Source: Sphingomonas sp. GC_Shp_5 (GTDB lineage Bacteria > Pseudomonadota > Alphaproteobacteria > Sphingomonadales > Sphingomonadaceae). Taken from it: a DNA stretch of 64,000 bases. Positions within the stretch are counted from its first letter, which is position 1, and each line of letters starts with the position of its first letter. The notes under the pieces are model-generated. The model was not told the origin of the DNA. It saw only the letters and a program-made list of their open reading frames with translations, and searched no databases. Where the stretch lies: contig NZ_JALNUP010000019.1 in the NCBI RefSeq assembly GCF_026540855.1, forward strand, positions 1 to 64,000, in the 5' to 3' direction. Of the stretch, positions 8,006 to 16,787 are shown piece by piece. A program made the position numbers and the translations under genes.

Positions 8006-9783
8006 CGGACGTCCTTGAAGTCGGCGCCATCGCCGCCGCCGTCTCATCCGGCCAGACCGACGCGGTGACGGTCGCCGGCGAGGCGCTCGCGCGTATCGAC
8101 GCCTATGCCGCGGTCCAGCCCGCCGTGTGGATCACCCGCATTGCCCACGCCGACGTGCTTGCCGCCGCCAGCCGCGTCGATGCGCGGATCGCCGCGGGTG
8201 AGATCCTGCCGCTCGCGGGCGTGCCGTTCGCGATCAAGGACAACATCGATCTCGCCGACGTGCCGACCACCGCCGCCTGTCCCGACTTTGCCTATACCCC
8301 TGCCGTCTCGGCGGAAGTGGTCGAACGCCTTATTGCGGCCGGCGCGATTGCGATCGGCAAGACCAATCTCGATCAGTTTGCCACCGGGCTCAACGGCACG
8401 CGCAGCCCCTATGGCGCACCCGCCTGCGTGTTCAATCGCGCCTATGTCAGCGGCGGCTCGAGCTCCGGCTCGGCGGTGGCAGTCGCGGCGGGGCTCGTCG
8501 CCTTCGCGCTCGGCACCGATACCGCAGGCTCGGGCCGCGTGCCCGCCGCGTTCAACGGCCTGGTCGGCATGAAACCGACCAAGGGTCGCTGGAGCACGAC
8601 CGGTCTCGTCCCCGCCTGCCGCACGATCGACTGCATCACCGTCCTTGCGCACAATATCGCCGACGCGCGCATGATCGATGCCGCTGTCGCCGGCTTCGAC
8701 GCGACGGACTCCTATTCGCGTCCCCAGGAGGATCGCCCCATCGCCCCGCGCCGCATCGGCGTGCCGCGCCCGGACCAACGCCTCTTCCTCGGCGACGCCG
8801 CCGCCGAGCGGCTGTACGAACAGGCACTGGCGACGCTGGCTGCGGACGGCGCCGAACTGGTCGACATCGACATCACCCCGCTCCGCGAAGCCGCGATGCT
8901 GCTCTACGGTGGTCCTTGGGTCGCCGAGCGTACTGCCGCCGCGCTGCCCCTGCTCGACGACCACCCCGAGGCGATCGACCCCACGGTCCGCGCGATCATG
9001 GAAGAGGGCAGGTCCATCAGCGGCGTCGACGTGTTCGAGGGCCAGTATCGCCTCGCCGCGCTGCAGCGCCTCGCCGAGGCGATGTGGCGGGACATCGACC
9101 TGCTCGCCTTGCCGACCACGCCGACCATCTACCGCATCGCCGAGATGCGCGCGGCGCCGATCGCGCTCAACAGCAACCTCGGCATGTACACCAACTTCGT
9201 GAACCTGCTCGACATGGCCGCGCTGGCGCTGCCCGCGGGCTGGCGCGACAATGGCACCGGCTTCGGCATCACGCTGATCGCACCCGCCTGGACCGATCAG
9301 GCGCTGCTCGACGCCGGCGAGGCCTATCTGGCGGCGGCCGATCTTTCCCCACCTCCGCCCCTGAACATCGAGGACCCTATGGAAACCGTAAAGCTCGCCG
9401 TTGTCGGCGCTCATCTCGAAGGCATGCCGCTCCACTGGCAGCTCACCTCCAGGAATGCGCGTCTCGTCACCGCGACCACCACCGCGCCGACCTACAAGCT
9501 CTACGCGATTGCCAATTCGACGCCGCCCAAGCCCGCGCTGATCCATGACGCCGACGGCGCCGCGATCAAGGTGGAGGTCTATGAGCTCGACGTCGCCGCG
9601 TTCGGCAGCTTCGTCGTCGAGGTGCCCGCACCGCTCGCGATCGGCTCGGTCACGCTCGCCGATGGATCGACCGTCAAGGGCTTCGTTGCCGAACCCCGCG
9701 CGATCGCCGGCGCTGCGGACATCACCGACCTCGGCGGCTGGCGCGCTTATATCGACACGCTGCAACGCCCGGGGGGATCATGA
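8002..9783 (+). CDS. atzF: Allophanate hydrolase
   Basis: Amidase-signature enzyme of 593 residues that cleaves allophanate to ammonia and CO2, the last step of the pathway. The catalytic triad is visible: Lys79 (PFAIKDNID), cis-Ser153 (GGSSSGSA) and nucleophile Ser177 (GTDTAGSGR), with the Lys-Ser and Ser-Ser spacing usual for the family. The C-terminal part after about residue 450 (KLAVVGAHLEGMPLHWQL...) is the allophanate hydrolase C-domain, which completes the decarboxylating step in AtzF-type enzymes. The ATG at 8002 overlaps the carboxylase stop, and its own TGA overlaps the kinase ATG. Confidence 0.93.
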   Translation: MTDVLEVGAIAAAVSSGQTDAVTVAGEALARIDAYAAVQPAVWITRIAHADVLAAASRVDARIAAGEILPLAGVPFAIKDNIDLADVPTTAACPDFAYTPAVSAEVVERLIAAGAIAIGKTNLDQFATGLNGTRSPYGAPACVFNRAYVSGGSSSGSAVAVAAGLVAFALGTDTAGSGRVPAAFNGLVGMKPTKGRWSTTGLVPACRTIDCITVLAHNIADARMIDAAVAGFDATDSYSRPQEDRPIAPRRIGVPRPDQRLFLGDAAAERLYEQALATLAADGAELVDIDITPLREAAMLLYGGPWVAERTAAALPLLDDHPEAIDPTVRAIMEEGRSISGVDVFEGQYRLAALQRLAEAMWRDIDLLALPTTPTIYRIAEMRAAPIALNSNLGMYTNFVNLLDMAALALPAGWRDNGTGFGITLIAPAWTDQALLDAGEAYLAAADLSPPPPLNIEDPMETVKLAVVGAHLEGMPLHWQLTSRNARLVTATTTAPTYKLYAIANSTPPKPALIHDADGAAIKVEVYELDVAAFGSFVVEVPAPLAIGSVTLADGSTVKGFVAEPRAIAGAADITDLGGWRAYIDTLQRPGGS

Positions 9784-11219
9784 TCCCGCAGGACGTACCC
9801 ACTGCACCGGCACTGGAGGCGCTTCAGCGTGCCAAGGCGAGCGCCGAGGCCGCGAACGAGGCCAAGACCCGCTATCTGGTCGCGGTCAGCCACGAGATCC
9901 GCTCGCCGCTGAACGTGATCTACGGCTATGCCCAGCTGCTCGAGCGCGACCAGGGCATCTCGGGCGCCGAGGCGGGAACGATCATCCGCCGCTCGGCCGA
10001 GCATGTCACCAATCTCGTCGAGGGACTGCTCGAGATCTCGCGGATCGAAAGCGGCGTGCTGACGATCCGCGCCGATCTGGTCGATTTTCGCGGGATGCTG
10101 CACCATGTCATCGACATGTTCCGCATGCAGGCGGCGGCCAAGGGACTGTCCCTGACGCTGGAGATTGATCCGAGGCTGCCCGTAGAGGTCAAGGCCGATG
10201 GAAAGCGGCTGCGCCAGATCCTGATCAACCTGGTGTCCAACGCGATCAAATATACCCAGGCGGGCAGCGTCGCGGTGACCGTCGGCTATCGCAGCCAGGT
10301 CGCCGACGTCGCGGTGAGCGACACCGGTATCGGCATCGCCGCCGATGACCTGGAGCGCGTGTTCGCTCCCTTCGATCGCGGCAGCTCGGCGGAGGCGCAG
10401 CTTCAGCCGGGGATCGGGCTCGGTCTCGCCATCACTCGGGTGCTCGCCAGCGTGTTGGGTGGGGACATCGCGGTGACCAGCACCCCCGGCGTCGGCAGCG
10501 TGTTCCGGTTCAGGGTGATGCTGCCTGCCCCCGTCTTCGCCGCCAAGGCAGCAGGGCAGGGGACGCGCATCATCGGCTATGAAGGGCCACGGCGCAGCGT
10601 GCTGGTGATCGACGACGATCCCGCGCAGCGCACGATCCTGTGCTCGCTGCTGGAGGCGCTCGGCTTCCAGGTGGCGACGGCCGCGGATGGCGTGGACGGT
10701 CTGGCACGCGCCGCGGCATCGCGGCCCGACATCGTCCTGCTCGACATCCAGATGCCCGGGATCAGCGGGTGGGAGGTCGCGGCGCGGCTCCGCGCCGACC
10801 ATCAGGGCGCGCTCCGCATCGTCATGGTCTCGGCCGACGCTCACGAGATCCAGGCCGGCGGCGATGGCCGCAGCAGCCACGACGCCTTCATGACCAAACC
10901 GGTCGAGCTCGACGCGTTGGTGACGCTGATCGGCAGCCAGCTCGATCTGCGCTGGGAAAGGGCGGAGGCGACTGCGCCGCGCGAGGCGCCGCGGCCTTCC
11001 ACCATATCGTCTGACGCCCTTCCGTCCGAGGCCCGGCCCTGGCTCGAGCAGCTGCGCGGCGTCGCCAAGGTCGGGCATGTCCGTGGAATCGAGCGCGCGC
11101 TCGACGACCTCGACAAGGCCGTACCGGCCGCCGCCGATTTGGTCGCGGTGCTCCGGTGCCAGCTGGGTGATTTCGACCTCCGCTCGCTGTTGAAGACGAT
11201 CGACGATGCCGCAGGTTAG
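9780..11219 (+). CDS. Soluble hybrid histidine kinase with receiver domain
   Basis: 479-residue signalling kinase without membrane segments. The HisKA phospho-acceptor is His38 (VAVSHEIRSPL), so almost nothing precedes the kinase core: there is no visible PAS, GAF or periplasmic sensor. The HATPase domain follows (LINLVSNAIKYT, DTGIGI, GIGLGLAI). Then comes a receiver domain with acidic residues IDDD near 277 and phospho-acceptor Asp322 (VLLDIQMPG). A helical tail of about 90 residues ends the protein. It starts in an ATGA overlap with allophanate hydrolase, so it is co-translated with the pathway genes, and most likely signals to the next gene product to control the operon. Its input signal is unknown. 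Confidence 0.9.
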   Translation: MIPQDVPTAPALEALQRAKASAEAANEAKTRYLVAVSHEIRSPLNVIYGYAQLLERDQGISGAEAGTIIRRSAEHVTNLVEGLLEISRIESGVLTIRADLVDFRGMLHHVIDMFRMQAAAKGLSLTLEIDPRLPVEVKADGKRLRQILINLVSNAIKYTQAGSVAVTVGYRSQVADVAVSDTGIGIAADDLERVFAPFDRGSSAEAQLQPGIGLGLAITRVLASVLGGDIAVTSTPGVGSVFRFRVMLPAPVFAAKAAGQGTRIIGYEGPRRSVLVIDDDPAQRTILCSLLEALGFQVATAADGVDGLARAAASRPDIVLLDIQMPGISGWEVAARLRADHQGALRIVMVSADAHEIQAGGDGRSSHDAFMTKPVELDALVTLIGSQLDLRWERAEATAPREAPRPSTISSDALPSEARPWLEQLRGVAKVGHVRGIERALDDLDKAVPAAADLVAVLRCQLGDFDLRSLLKTIDDAAG

Positions 11220-12135
11220 ATCCCGCGAGCCGACCCGGCCGACGATCCTGGTGGTCGACGACACGCCAGAGGCACTGCGCTTCCTCACCGCGACGCTGGA
11301 GGACGCAGGGATGAGCGTGCTGATCGCGATAGACGGCCTCGCCGCGCTCGATCTGCTGAAGAGCGTCACCCCCGATCTCGTCCTGATGGACGCGGTGATG
11401 CCGCAGCTTGACGGCTTCGAGACGACGCGACGGATCAAGGCCCAACCTGCCTTCCAGCACCTGCCGATCATCTTCATGACGGGGCTTACCGAAACCGAGC
11501 ATGTGGTGCGCGGGCTCAACGCCGGCGGCATCGATTTCGTCGGCAAGCCGATCGTGATCGACGAACTGCTGGCGCGGATCCGCGTTCACCTCGCCACCGC
11601 GCGGGTCGCCCACGGCAGCCAGCTTGCGCTTGACACGAGCGGTCGCCCGGCGCTGGCGGTCGATGGGGCAGGGGAGCCGCACTGGCTGACCCCGGCGGCG
11701 GCCGACATGCTCGAGCGGCTGTTTCCCGGCTGGTCGTCCGCATCGGGCGCGCTGCCGGCCCCCTTCCTGTCGGCGCTGCGGGAGCTGCAGGCGCGCGCGC
11801 CAACACCGGGCGCCCGCGTCATGGTAGCCGCGGGCGAGCGCACGCTGGAAGCCGGCCTGCTGCGCTGCACCGCCGCGGGGCAATGGGTGTTCCGCCTGTC
11901 CGAGCGTCACGAGGGCGAGGAGAAGACGATCCTCGCCGCACAGCACGGGCTGACCTCGCGCGAGGCCGAGGTGCTGCTGTGGATCAGCCGCGGCAAGCAG
12001 AACCGCGAGGTCAGCGAGATCCTCCAGATCAGCCCGCGCACCGTGAACAAGCATCTCGAACAGATCTTCGAGAAGATGGGGGTGGAAAATCGCGCGTCGG
12101 CCACGGCGATCGCGGTCACCACCCTGACGCGCTAG
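11206..12135 (+). CDS. Response regulator with LuxR-type DNA-binding domain
   Basis: 309-residue transcription regulator overlapping the kinase gene by 14 bases. The receiver domain occupies about 12-130, with DD at 21-22 and phospho-acceptor Asp62 (LVLMDAVMPQLDG). The C-terminal LuxR/GerE helix-turn-helix is about 245-305 (LTSREAEVLLWISRGKQNREVSEIL). Between them, roughly 140-240, is an extra region with a PAS-like look (GRPALAVDGAGEPHWLTPAAADMLERL), unusual for NarL-type regulators. It is the likely partner of the preceding kinase and the likely regulator of the guanidine genes. The DNA target was not identified. Confidence 0.88.
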   Translation: MPQVRSREPTRPTILVVDDTPEALRFLTATLEDAGMSVLIAIDGLAALDLLKSVTPDLVLMDAVMPQLDGFETTRRIKAQPAFQHLPIIFMTGLTETEHVVRGLNAGGIDFVGKPIVIDELLARIRVHLATARVAHGSQLALDTSGRPALAVDGAGEPHWLTPAAADMLERLFPGWSSASGALPAPFLSALRELQARAPTPGARVMVAAGERTLEAGLLRCTAAGQWVFRLSERHEGEEKTILAAQHGLTSREAEVLLWISRGKQNREVSEILQISPRTVNKHLEQIFEKMGVENRASATAIAVTTLTR

Positions 12136-12144
12136 GGCCAGCCC

Positions 12145-13728
12145 ATGGATCAATCCCGGCCCACCACCGCGCGCGCCGCGGCCATCCGCGCCTCGCTCGC
12201 CCGCGGCGGCATCGATGAGGCGTTCGCGGCTGCCACCCGCTGGCGCATCGAGGCGCCGCATGCCGCCGAAGCCCATTTTCTCGCTGGCATCAGCGCCGCG
12301 ATGCTCGGCAAGGTGACCACCGGCATTGCCTTGGTCGAGGCGGCGGTCGCCCGTGACGGGCAGGGCGAATACCTTGCCCAGCTCGCCCGCCTCTATACCT
12401 TGGTGCGCCGCGACGAGGACGCAGCCCGCATGCTCCAGGCCGCCGAGGCGTCGCCCCCGGCGGATGCGCTCGGGCGGGACACGATGGGCTGCGTCTATGC
12501 GCGGCTCGGCGATCATGCCGCCTCGCTGCCGCATTTCGCCGAAGCGGTCCGGCTCGAGCCGGCCAATATCGCCTTCCGCTACAACGAGGCGGCGGCCTTG
12601 AGCTTTGTCGGGCAGCCGCAAGCCGCTGAGGCGGCGCTGGAAGCGCTGATCGCGCTGGCGCCGGCCGATGCGCGCGCGCATCATCTGCTCGCCGGGCTGC
12701 GCAAGCAGACCCCGGACAGCAACCATGTCGACCGGCTCGTCGCCGCGCGCAAGGCGGCGCGCGCGCCGCGCGACCGGCTGCTGCTCGGCTATGCGCTCGC
12801 CAAGGAGCTCGACGATCTTGGCGATCCAACCGGCGCCTTTGCGATCTTGGCAGAAACCAACGCCGAGCATCGCGCTACCTTGCCCTATCGCTTCGGCGAC
12901 GATGCGGCGACGTTCGACGCGGTCGAATCCTGCTGGCCGCAGGTCGCCGCCGCGGTAGTGGTGAGCGCGCCGCAGGCCGCGCCGATTTTCGTGGTCGGCA
13001 TGCCGCGGACCGGCACAACTCTGGTCGACCGTATCCTTTCGTCCCATCCCGATGTGGAAAGCGCGGGCGAGCTCCAGGCGATGCCGCTGGCGGTTAAAGC
13101 CGCCGCGGGCACCCGCAGCCCCACGGTGCTCGATCCCGCGACAATTGCCGCGGCGGCCAACGCCGAGCTTGGCGCGATCGGTCGCGATTACCTCGCCCGT
13201 GCCGCCGCGCATGTCGCGGGCGGCAAGCCCCGCTTCATCGACAAGTTTCCCGGCAACTTCCTCTACGTCGGCCTGATCGCGCGCGCGCTCCCCGAGGCGA
13301 CGATCGTGTGCCTGCGCCGCAACCCGATGGACACGATCCTCGCGAATTTCCGCAACCTGTTCGCGATCGGCTCGCGCTACTACGATTACAGCTACGACCT
13401 GCTCGACATCGCGGCTTATTATCATCGTTTCGACCGGCTGATGGCGATGTGGCACGAGGCGCTGCCGGGGCGCGTTCTCGAACTTCACTATGAATCGCTC
13501 GTCGCCCGCCAGGAGCCGGAAACCCGGCGCCTGCTCGACCATTGCGGGCTGAGCTGGTCGGACGCCTGCCTCGACTTTCAGGCCAACGCCGCGCCGGTGT
13601 CGACGCCCAGCGCCGCGCAGGTCCGCCGCCCGCTGTACAAGGATGCGGTGGATCGCTGGCGGCGTCACGCCGAAGCGATGGCGCCCGCGCGCGCCTTCCT
13701 CGGGGATCACGGCATCGTCGTCGACTAA
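12145..13728 (+). CDS. TPR-repeat sulfotransferase
   Basis: 527-residue protein with two parts. The N-terminal ~260 residues are Ala-rich helical repeats with TPR character (AEAHFLAGISAAMLGK, AASLPHFAEAVRLEPANIAF). The rest is a sulfotransferase domain with the PAPS 5'-phosphosulfate loop GMPRTGTT at residues 285-292 and the downstream RRNPMDTILANFRNLF segment expected to contact the 3'-phosphate. Such proteins transfer sulfate from PAPS to a carbohydrate, lipid or protein acceptor; the acceptor here is unknown. It begins nine bases after the regulator gene and could lie on the same transcript. The next gene is a fatty acid/sterol hydroxylase homologue, which may supply a hydroxylated lipid. 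Confidence 0.85.
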   Translation: MDQSRPTTARAAAIRASLARGGIDEAFAAATRWRIEAPHAAEAHFLAGISAAMLGKVTTGIALVEAAVARDGQGEYLAQLARLYTLVRRDEDAARMLQAAEASPPADALGRDTMGCVYARLGDHAASLPHFAEAVRLEPANIAFRYNEAAALSFVGQPQAAEAALEALIALAPADARAHHLLAGLRKQTPDSNHVDRLVAARKAARAPRDRLLLGYALAKELDDLGDPTGAFAILAETNAEHRATLPYRFGDDAATFDAVESCWPQVAAAVVVSAPQAAPIFVVGMPRTGTTLVDRILSSHPDVESAGELQAMPLAVKAAAGTRSPTVLDPATIAAAANAELGAIGRDYLARAAAHVAGGKPRFIDKFPGNFLYVGLIARALPEATIVCLRRNPMDTILANFRNLFAIGSRYYDYSYDLLDIAAYYHRFDRLMAMWHEALPGRVLELHYESLVARQEPETRRLLDHCGLSWSDACLDFQANAAPVSTPSAAQVRRPLYKDAVDRWRRHAEAMAPARAFLGDHGIVVD

Positions 13729-13832
13729 CGGGCGGGGCTACGTCATTTGCCCACCTGTGCCGATTACCCCTCGCCTTATCGTCAGACGCTGATGCCGGGC
13801 CAGGGTGCTCGCCGGCGTTCGGGGCAGGTGTG

Positions 13833-14726
13833 ATGAAGAAGACCATGTTGAGCTACGTGCAGCCGGTGATGGTCGCGGCTATCCTGCTGGCATGGGCATT
13901 CGCGCCCGCCGCCTGGACCAACAATCCCTGGTCGATCGTGGTCGCGACCTTGCTGACGACATCGCTGATCCAGGGGCTAGAATGGGTCAACGAGCGCCAT
14001 TCCAGCTGGCGCCTCACCAAGCGCGAGTTTGCCACCGACGTCTTCTACGTGACGCTGAACTATACGGTGATCTCCTGGCTGTCGCGCACGCTGGCCGATG
14101 ATCCGCTGACCGCGGCCAAGCAATCGCTCGGCATCGCCACCCCTTGGGCGATGCACCTGCCGTTCGTGGTGCAGGTGGCGATGGTGATCGTGCTGATTGA
14201 ATTCGGGCAATATTGGATGCACCGGCTGATGCACAATCAGGCGTTCTTCTGGTCCACTCACGCGCCGCACCATCACATCACCCAGCTCAACGCGATGAAG
14301 GGCGCGGTCGGCAATCCGATCGAACTATTCCTGATCAGCCTCAGCGTGCTCGCGCTGTTCGATCTGCCGCTGCCGGCCGAGTTCTGCGCGCTCAACATCC
14401 TGGCGGTGATCTCCACCTTTGCCCACGCCAACACGCGTTTCGATCCGCCCCGCTGGTATGCCTTCTTGTTCACGACCATCCAGCACCACAGCCTCCATCA
14501 TTCGGTGAGTTACGAGGACACGCGCTGCAACTACGGCAATTCGCTGATCCTGCTCGATCGCCTGTTCGGCACCTATAGCGATGGCGAGGCCGAGCTCGTC
14601 GGCCAGGACGAGCGCCGGCGCCTATCGATCCGCGAACAGTTCCTGTTCCCGGCGCAGCCCCTGATCGACCGGGTCAAGGCGCGCCGCGGCGATCGCGAGG
14701 CGGAAGGCACCGAAGTCGCGGCCTAA
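13833..14726 (+). CDS. Sterol desaturase / fatty acid hydroxylase family membrane protein
   Basis: 297-residue integral membrane di-iron enzyme. The histidine clusters of the family are present: HRLMH, HAPHHH and HHSLHH, within about four hydrophobic segments. Family members hydroxylate or desaturate lipids (sterols, fatty acids, carotenoids) using oxygen. The substrate is not evident. The ATG at 13833 (MKKTMLSYVQP) is the first start before the first membrane helix. It lies 104 bases after the sulfotransferase gene in the same direction. Confidence 0.88.
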   Translation: MKKTMLSYVQPVMVAAILLAWAFAPAAWTNNPWSIVVATLLTTSLIQGLEWVNERHSSWRLTKREFATDVFYVTLNYTVISWLSRTLADDPLTAAKQSLGIATPWAMHLPFVVQVAMVIVLIEFGQYWMHRLMHNQAFFWSTHAPHHHITQLNAMKGAVGNPIELFLISLSVLALFDLPLPAEFCALNILAVISTFAHANTRFDPPRWYAFLFTTIQHHSLHHSVSYEDTRCNYGNSLILLDRLFGTYSDGEAELVGQDERRRLSIREQFLFPAQPLIDRVKARRGDREAEGTEVAA

Positions 14727-14798
14727 TCGAAGCAGAGACGATCAACGACACGCGGGCGGACCATCCGGGCTGCCTGCCAGGGGAGGCATGGATTGAGC

Positions 14799-15737
14799 AT
14801 GAGATTGCTGACGACGACCTGGGGTACCATCGCGATCGCGAGTTGTTGCTGGGCGGTGACGCCGGCGCGGGCGGAAGCGCCACGCGAGCAGGTGCAGATG
14901 GTGCCGGGTTTCGCCGATTTCCTGGCGGTCGATGGCAAGACGGTGTGGGCGACCAATGTCGGCCGCGTCGAGCGCTGGTCGCGCCACGGCAAGCGCGCAG
15001 AGGTCGCCCTGGCGCATCCCTGCGGCGCGATGGCGATAGCGTTCAAGTCGCTCTGGGTCGCGGACTGCAAGCAGCGCACGCTCAACCGCATCGATCTCAA
15101 GACGGCCAAGATAACAGCGACCATCGCCACGGGGATCGCCAACCCCAAGGGCGAGCTCAACGTCGTCGCCGGCGCCGGATCGATCTGGGTAGCGAGCGAG
15201 GAGGGCGGCGCGATCGCGCGCGTCGATCCCGCTACCAATGGCGTGATCGCCTCGATCCACGCCAATCCCGGCAGCTATTATCTCGCGTTCGGCCTTGGCG
15301 CGCTCTGGGCGGTCAGCGGCACCCAGCAGAGCGTCCAGAAGATTGACCCTGCCACCAACAGCGTGGTGGCGACCACGGCGCTCGGGCGCGAGCCCGGCTT
15401 CCTGGTCGCGGGCGAGGGTGCGGTGTGGGTCCAGGAGCAGGGCGACGGCACCGTGGCGCGGATCGACCCCGCGAGCGGCGCGGTATCGGGGCGGGTCAAG
15501 GTGGACGAGACGCTGAAATATGGCGACATCGATGCCGGTGGCGGCAAGGTGTGGCTGCGCACCACCGCCGGCCAGACCTTTGTCGTGATCGATCCGGTGA
15601 CGCTCGCGATCAAGGCGCGCGTCGGCGCGGCGGCAGGCAGCGGCGCGCTGCGCTACACCCGTGCCGGCGTGTGGACGACCGCGCATGACGCGCACACGCT
15701 GTCGTGGTGGGGCAAGCCGGGCAAGATCGGCGGCTAG
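14799..15737 (+). CDS. Secreted beta-propeller protein (Vgb/YVTN-like repeats)
   Basis: 312-residue exported protein with a signal peptide ending near PARA, followed by about six repeats of the form G-x-(I/L/V)-W-(V/A)-x ... (I/V)-x-(R/K)-(I/V)-D-P-x-(T/S). Examples are GSIWVASEEGGAIARVDPAT and GAVWVQEQGDGTVARIDPAS. This is the virginiamycin-B-lyase/NHL-YVTN type propeller. Most such proteins in proteobacteria have no known role and lyase activity should not be assumed. AGGGGAGG lies at 14779-14786. The ATG at 14799 is used, but an in-frame TTG at 14793 is better spaced from that site. Confidence 0.75.
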   Translation: MRLLTTTWGTIAIASCCWAVTPARAEAPREQVQMVPGFADFLAVDGKTVWATNVGRVERWSRHGKRAEVALAHPCGAMAIAFKSLWVADCKQRTLNRIDLKTAKITATIATGIANPKGELNVVAGAGSIWVASEEGGAIARVDPATNGVIASIHANPGSYYLAFGLGALWAVSGTQQSVQKIDPATNSVVATTALGREPGFLVAGEGAVWVQEQGDGTVARIDPASGAVSGRVKVDETLKYGDIDAGGGKVWLRTTAGQTFVVIDPVTLAIKARVGAAAGSGALRYTRAGVWTTAHDAHTLSWWGKPGKIGG

Positions 15738-15746
15738 CCTCCATCG

Positions 15747-15780
15747 TGCCTGACCGCTGCCCGTCGGCGGCGGTCAGGCA
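15747..15780. terminator. Hairpin between convergent genes
   Basis: Perfect 11-base inverted repeat (TGCCTGACCGC / GCGGTCAGGCA, 12-base loop) between the propeller gene and the convergent metallo-beta-lactamase-fold gene, overlapping the latter's stop codon. No long T-run follows on either side, so it may act as a rho-assisted or bidirectional pause rather than a strong intrinsic terminator. Confidence 0.5.
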
Positions 15781-16703
15781 GGTTTCGGCGCGACCGGGTA
15801 GACGATGAAGTCGGCATGGCGATCGATTGCCGGTGGCGACGGGGCTGCCGTCACCGCTTTGTCGAGTTCGTCGATCGCGGTCGGTGGCAGCGCCAGGCCA
15901 TGCTCGGACGGGTGCGCCGAGGCCTGCATCGGATAATCCTGCCCCGGCGTCGTTGTCATCTCAATATGAGCGCCGAGCAGCGCGCGGATGGGGTGGGTCT
16001 TGGCAAAGGAGGCGAGCCGGTCGGCGCTCGCACGGAAGACGTTGAACCGGTCGCGCGGCACGTAGAGCCGCCCCGGATAGAGCATGTCGCCCGAGAACAG
16101 CAGACGGGTGCGGGCATCGTAGATCATGATGTGCGCAGGCTCATGACCGGGCGTCGGCACGATGGTGAGCCGGCGGCCGCCGAGATCATAGCCGCCGATC
16201 GCCTGTGGCCATTCACGGATGGCGAAGAAGGCGGCGACCTGCTCGGGCTTGAGGCCGACCACCTCGGTGTCGGGACGAACGCGGAACTCGTCGTCGCCGG
16301 CGTGATGATCGCCGTGGCCATGCGAATGGGCGACGATCAGGCGGATCGGGCGCCCGCCGTGCCGTGCCTGCCACGCGGCGATCAGCCGGTCCACCATCGG
16401 CCGGACGAGGAGCCCGCCTGCGCCGCTGTCGATCAGCAGGGCACGGTCGTGGCCAAACAGCAGATAAAGGAACGGTGCCTCGAAGTTGGTCTCCACCGAC
16501 TGGCGGATGACGAACGTATCGGCGTCGATACGCTGAACCTGGGTCTCGGGCTCATGCGGCGTGGTGCCGTTGATCCAGGGGGCAAAGCGGGGCCCGGTAC
16601 CGCCCGGCGCCGCGCCGATCAGGATCAGCGCGGCGGCGGCCAGCGTGCTCGCCCGACACAGGGTGGCACCATGACGGCTGGCGTTCGTAATCTGTCGTTT
16701 CAT
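15774..16703 (-). CDS. Exported metallo-beta-lactamase-fold hydrolase
   Basis: 309 residues with an N-terminal signal region and an MBL fold. The metal motif HxHxDH is seen as H128-G-H130-G-D132-H133, with later ligands in the GHEPAHIM and FSGDMLY segments and the last His in LLGAHIEM. Likely a periplasmic zinc hydrolase. The family includes lactonases, glyoxalase-II-like enzymes and metallo-beta-lactamases. The insert after GAHIEM (TTTPGQDYPMQASAHPSEHGL) resembles the loop seen in an MBL subgroup of unknown substrate. Antibiotic resistance cannot be inferred from this sequence. Confidence 0.82.
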   Translation of the reverse strand: MKRQITNASRHGATLCRASTLAAAALILIGAAPGGTGPRFAPWINGTTPHEPETQVQRIDADTFVIRQSVETNFEAPFLYLLFGHDRALLIDSGAGGLLVRPMVDRLIAAWQARHGGRPIRLIVAHSHGHGDHHAGDDEFRVRPDTEVVGLKPEQVAAFFAIREWPQAIGGYDLGGRRLTIVPTPGHEPAHIMIYDARTRLLFSGDMLYPGRLYVPRDRFNVFRASADRLASFAKTHPIRALLGAHIEMTTTPGQDYPMQASAHPSEHGLALPPTAIDELDKAVTAAPSPPAIDRHADFIVYPVAPKPA

Positions 16704-16787
16704 CCCGCCAGCCTAGATACGGCGGGCCGCCCGACCATGAGGCGTTTGACGGAGCCGTTACCCGAGGCAGCGGCTCCGATCAGATCG

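Noticed and set aside
4118..8047. Very long open frame on the minus strand opposite the carboxylase gene
   Set aside because: It is the antisense shadow of a high-GC gene: low-complexity Arg/Ala/Asp-rich translation and no recognisable domain, while the plus strand encodes a textbook biotin carboxylase.
10888..13710. 940-codon minus-strand frame opposite the regulator and sulfotransferase genes
   Set aside because: Antisense of two well-supported genes; the translation has no motifs and reflects codon bias.
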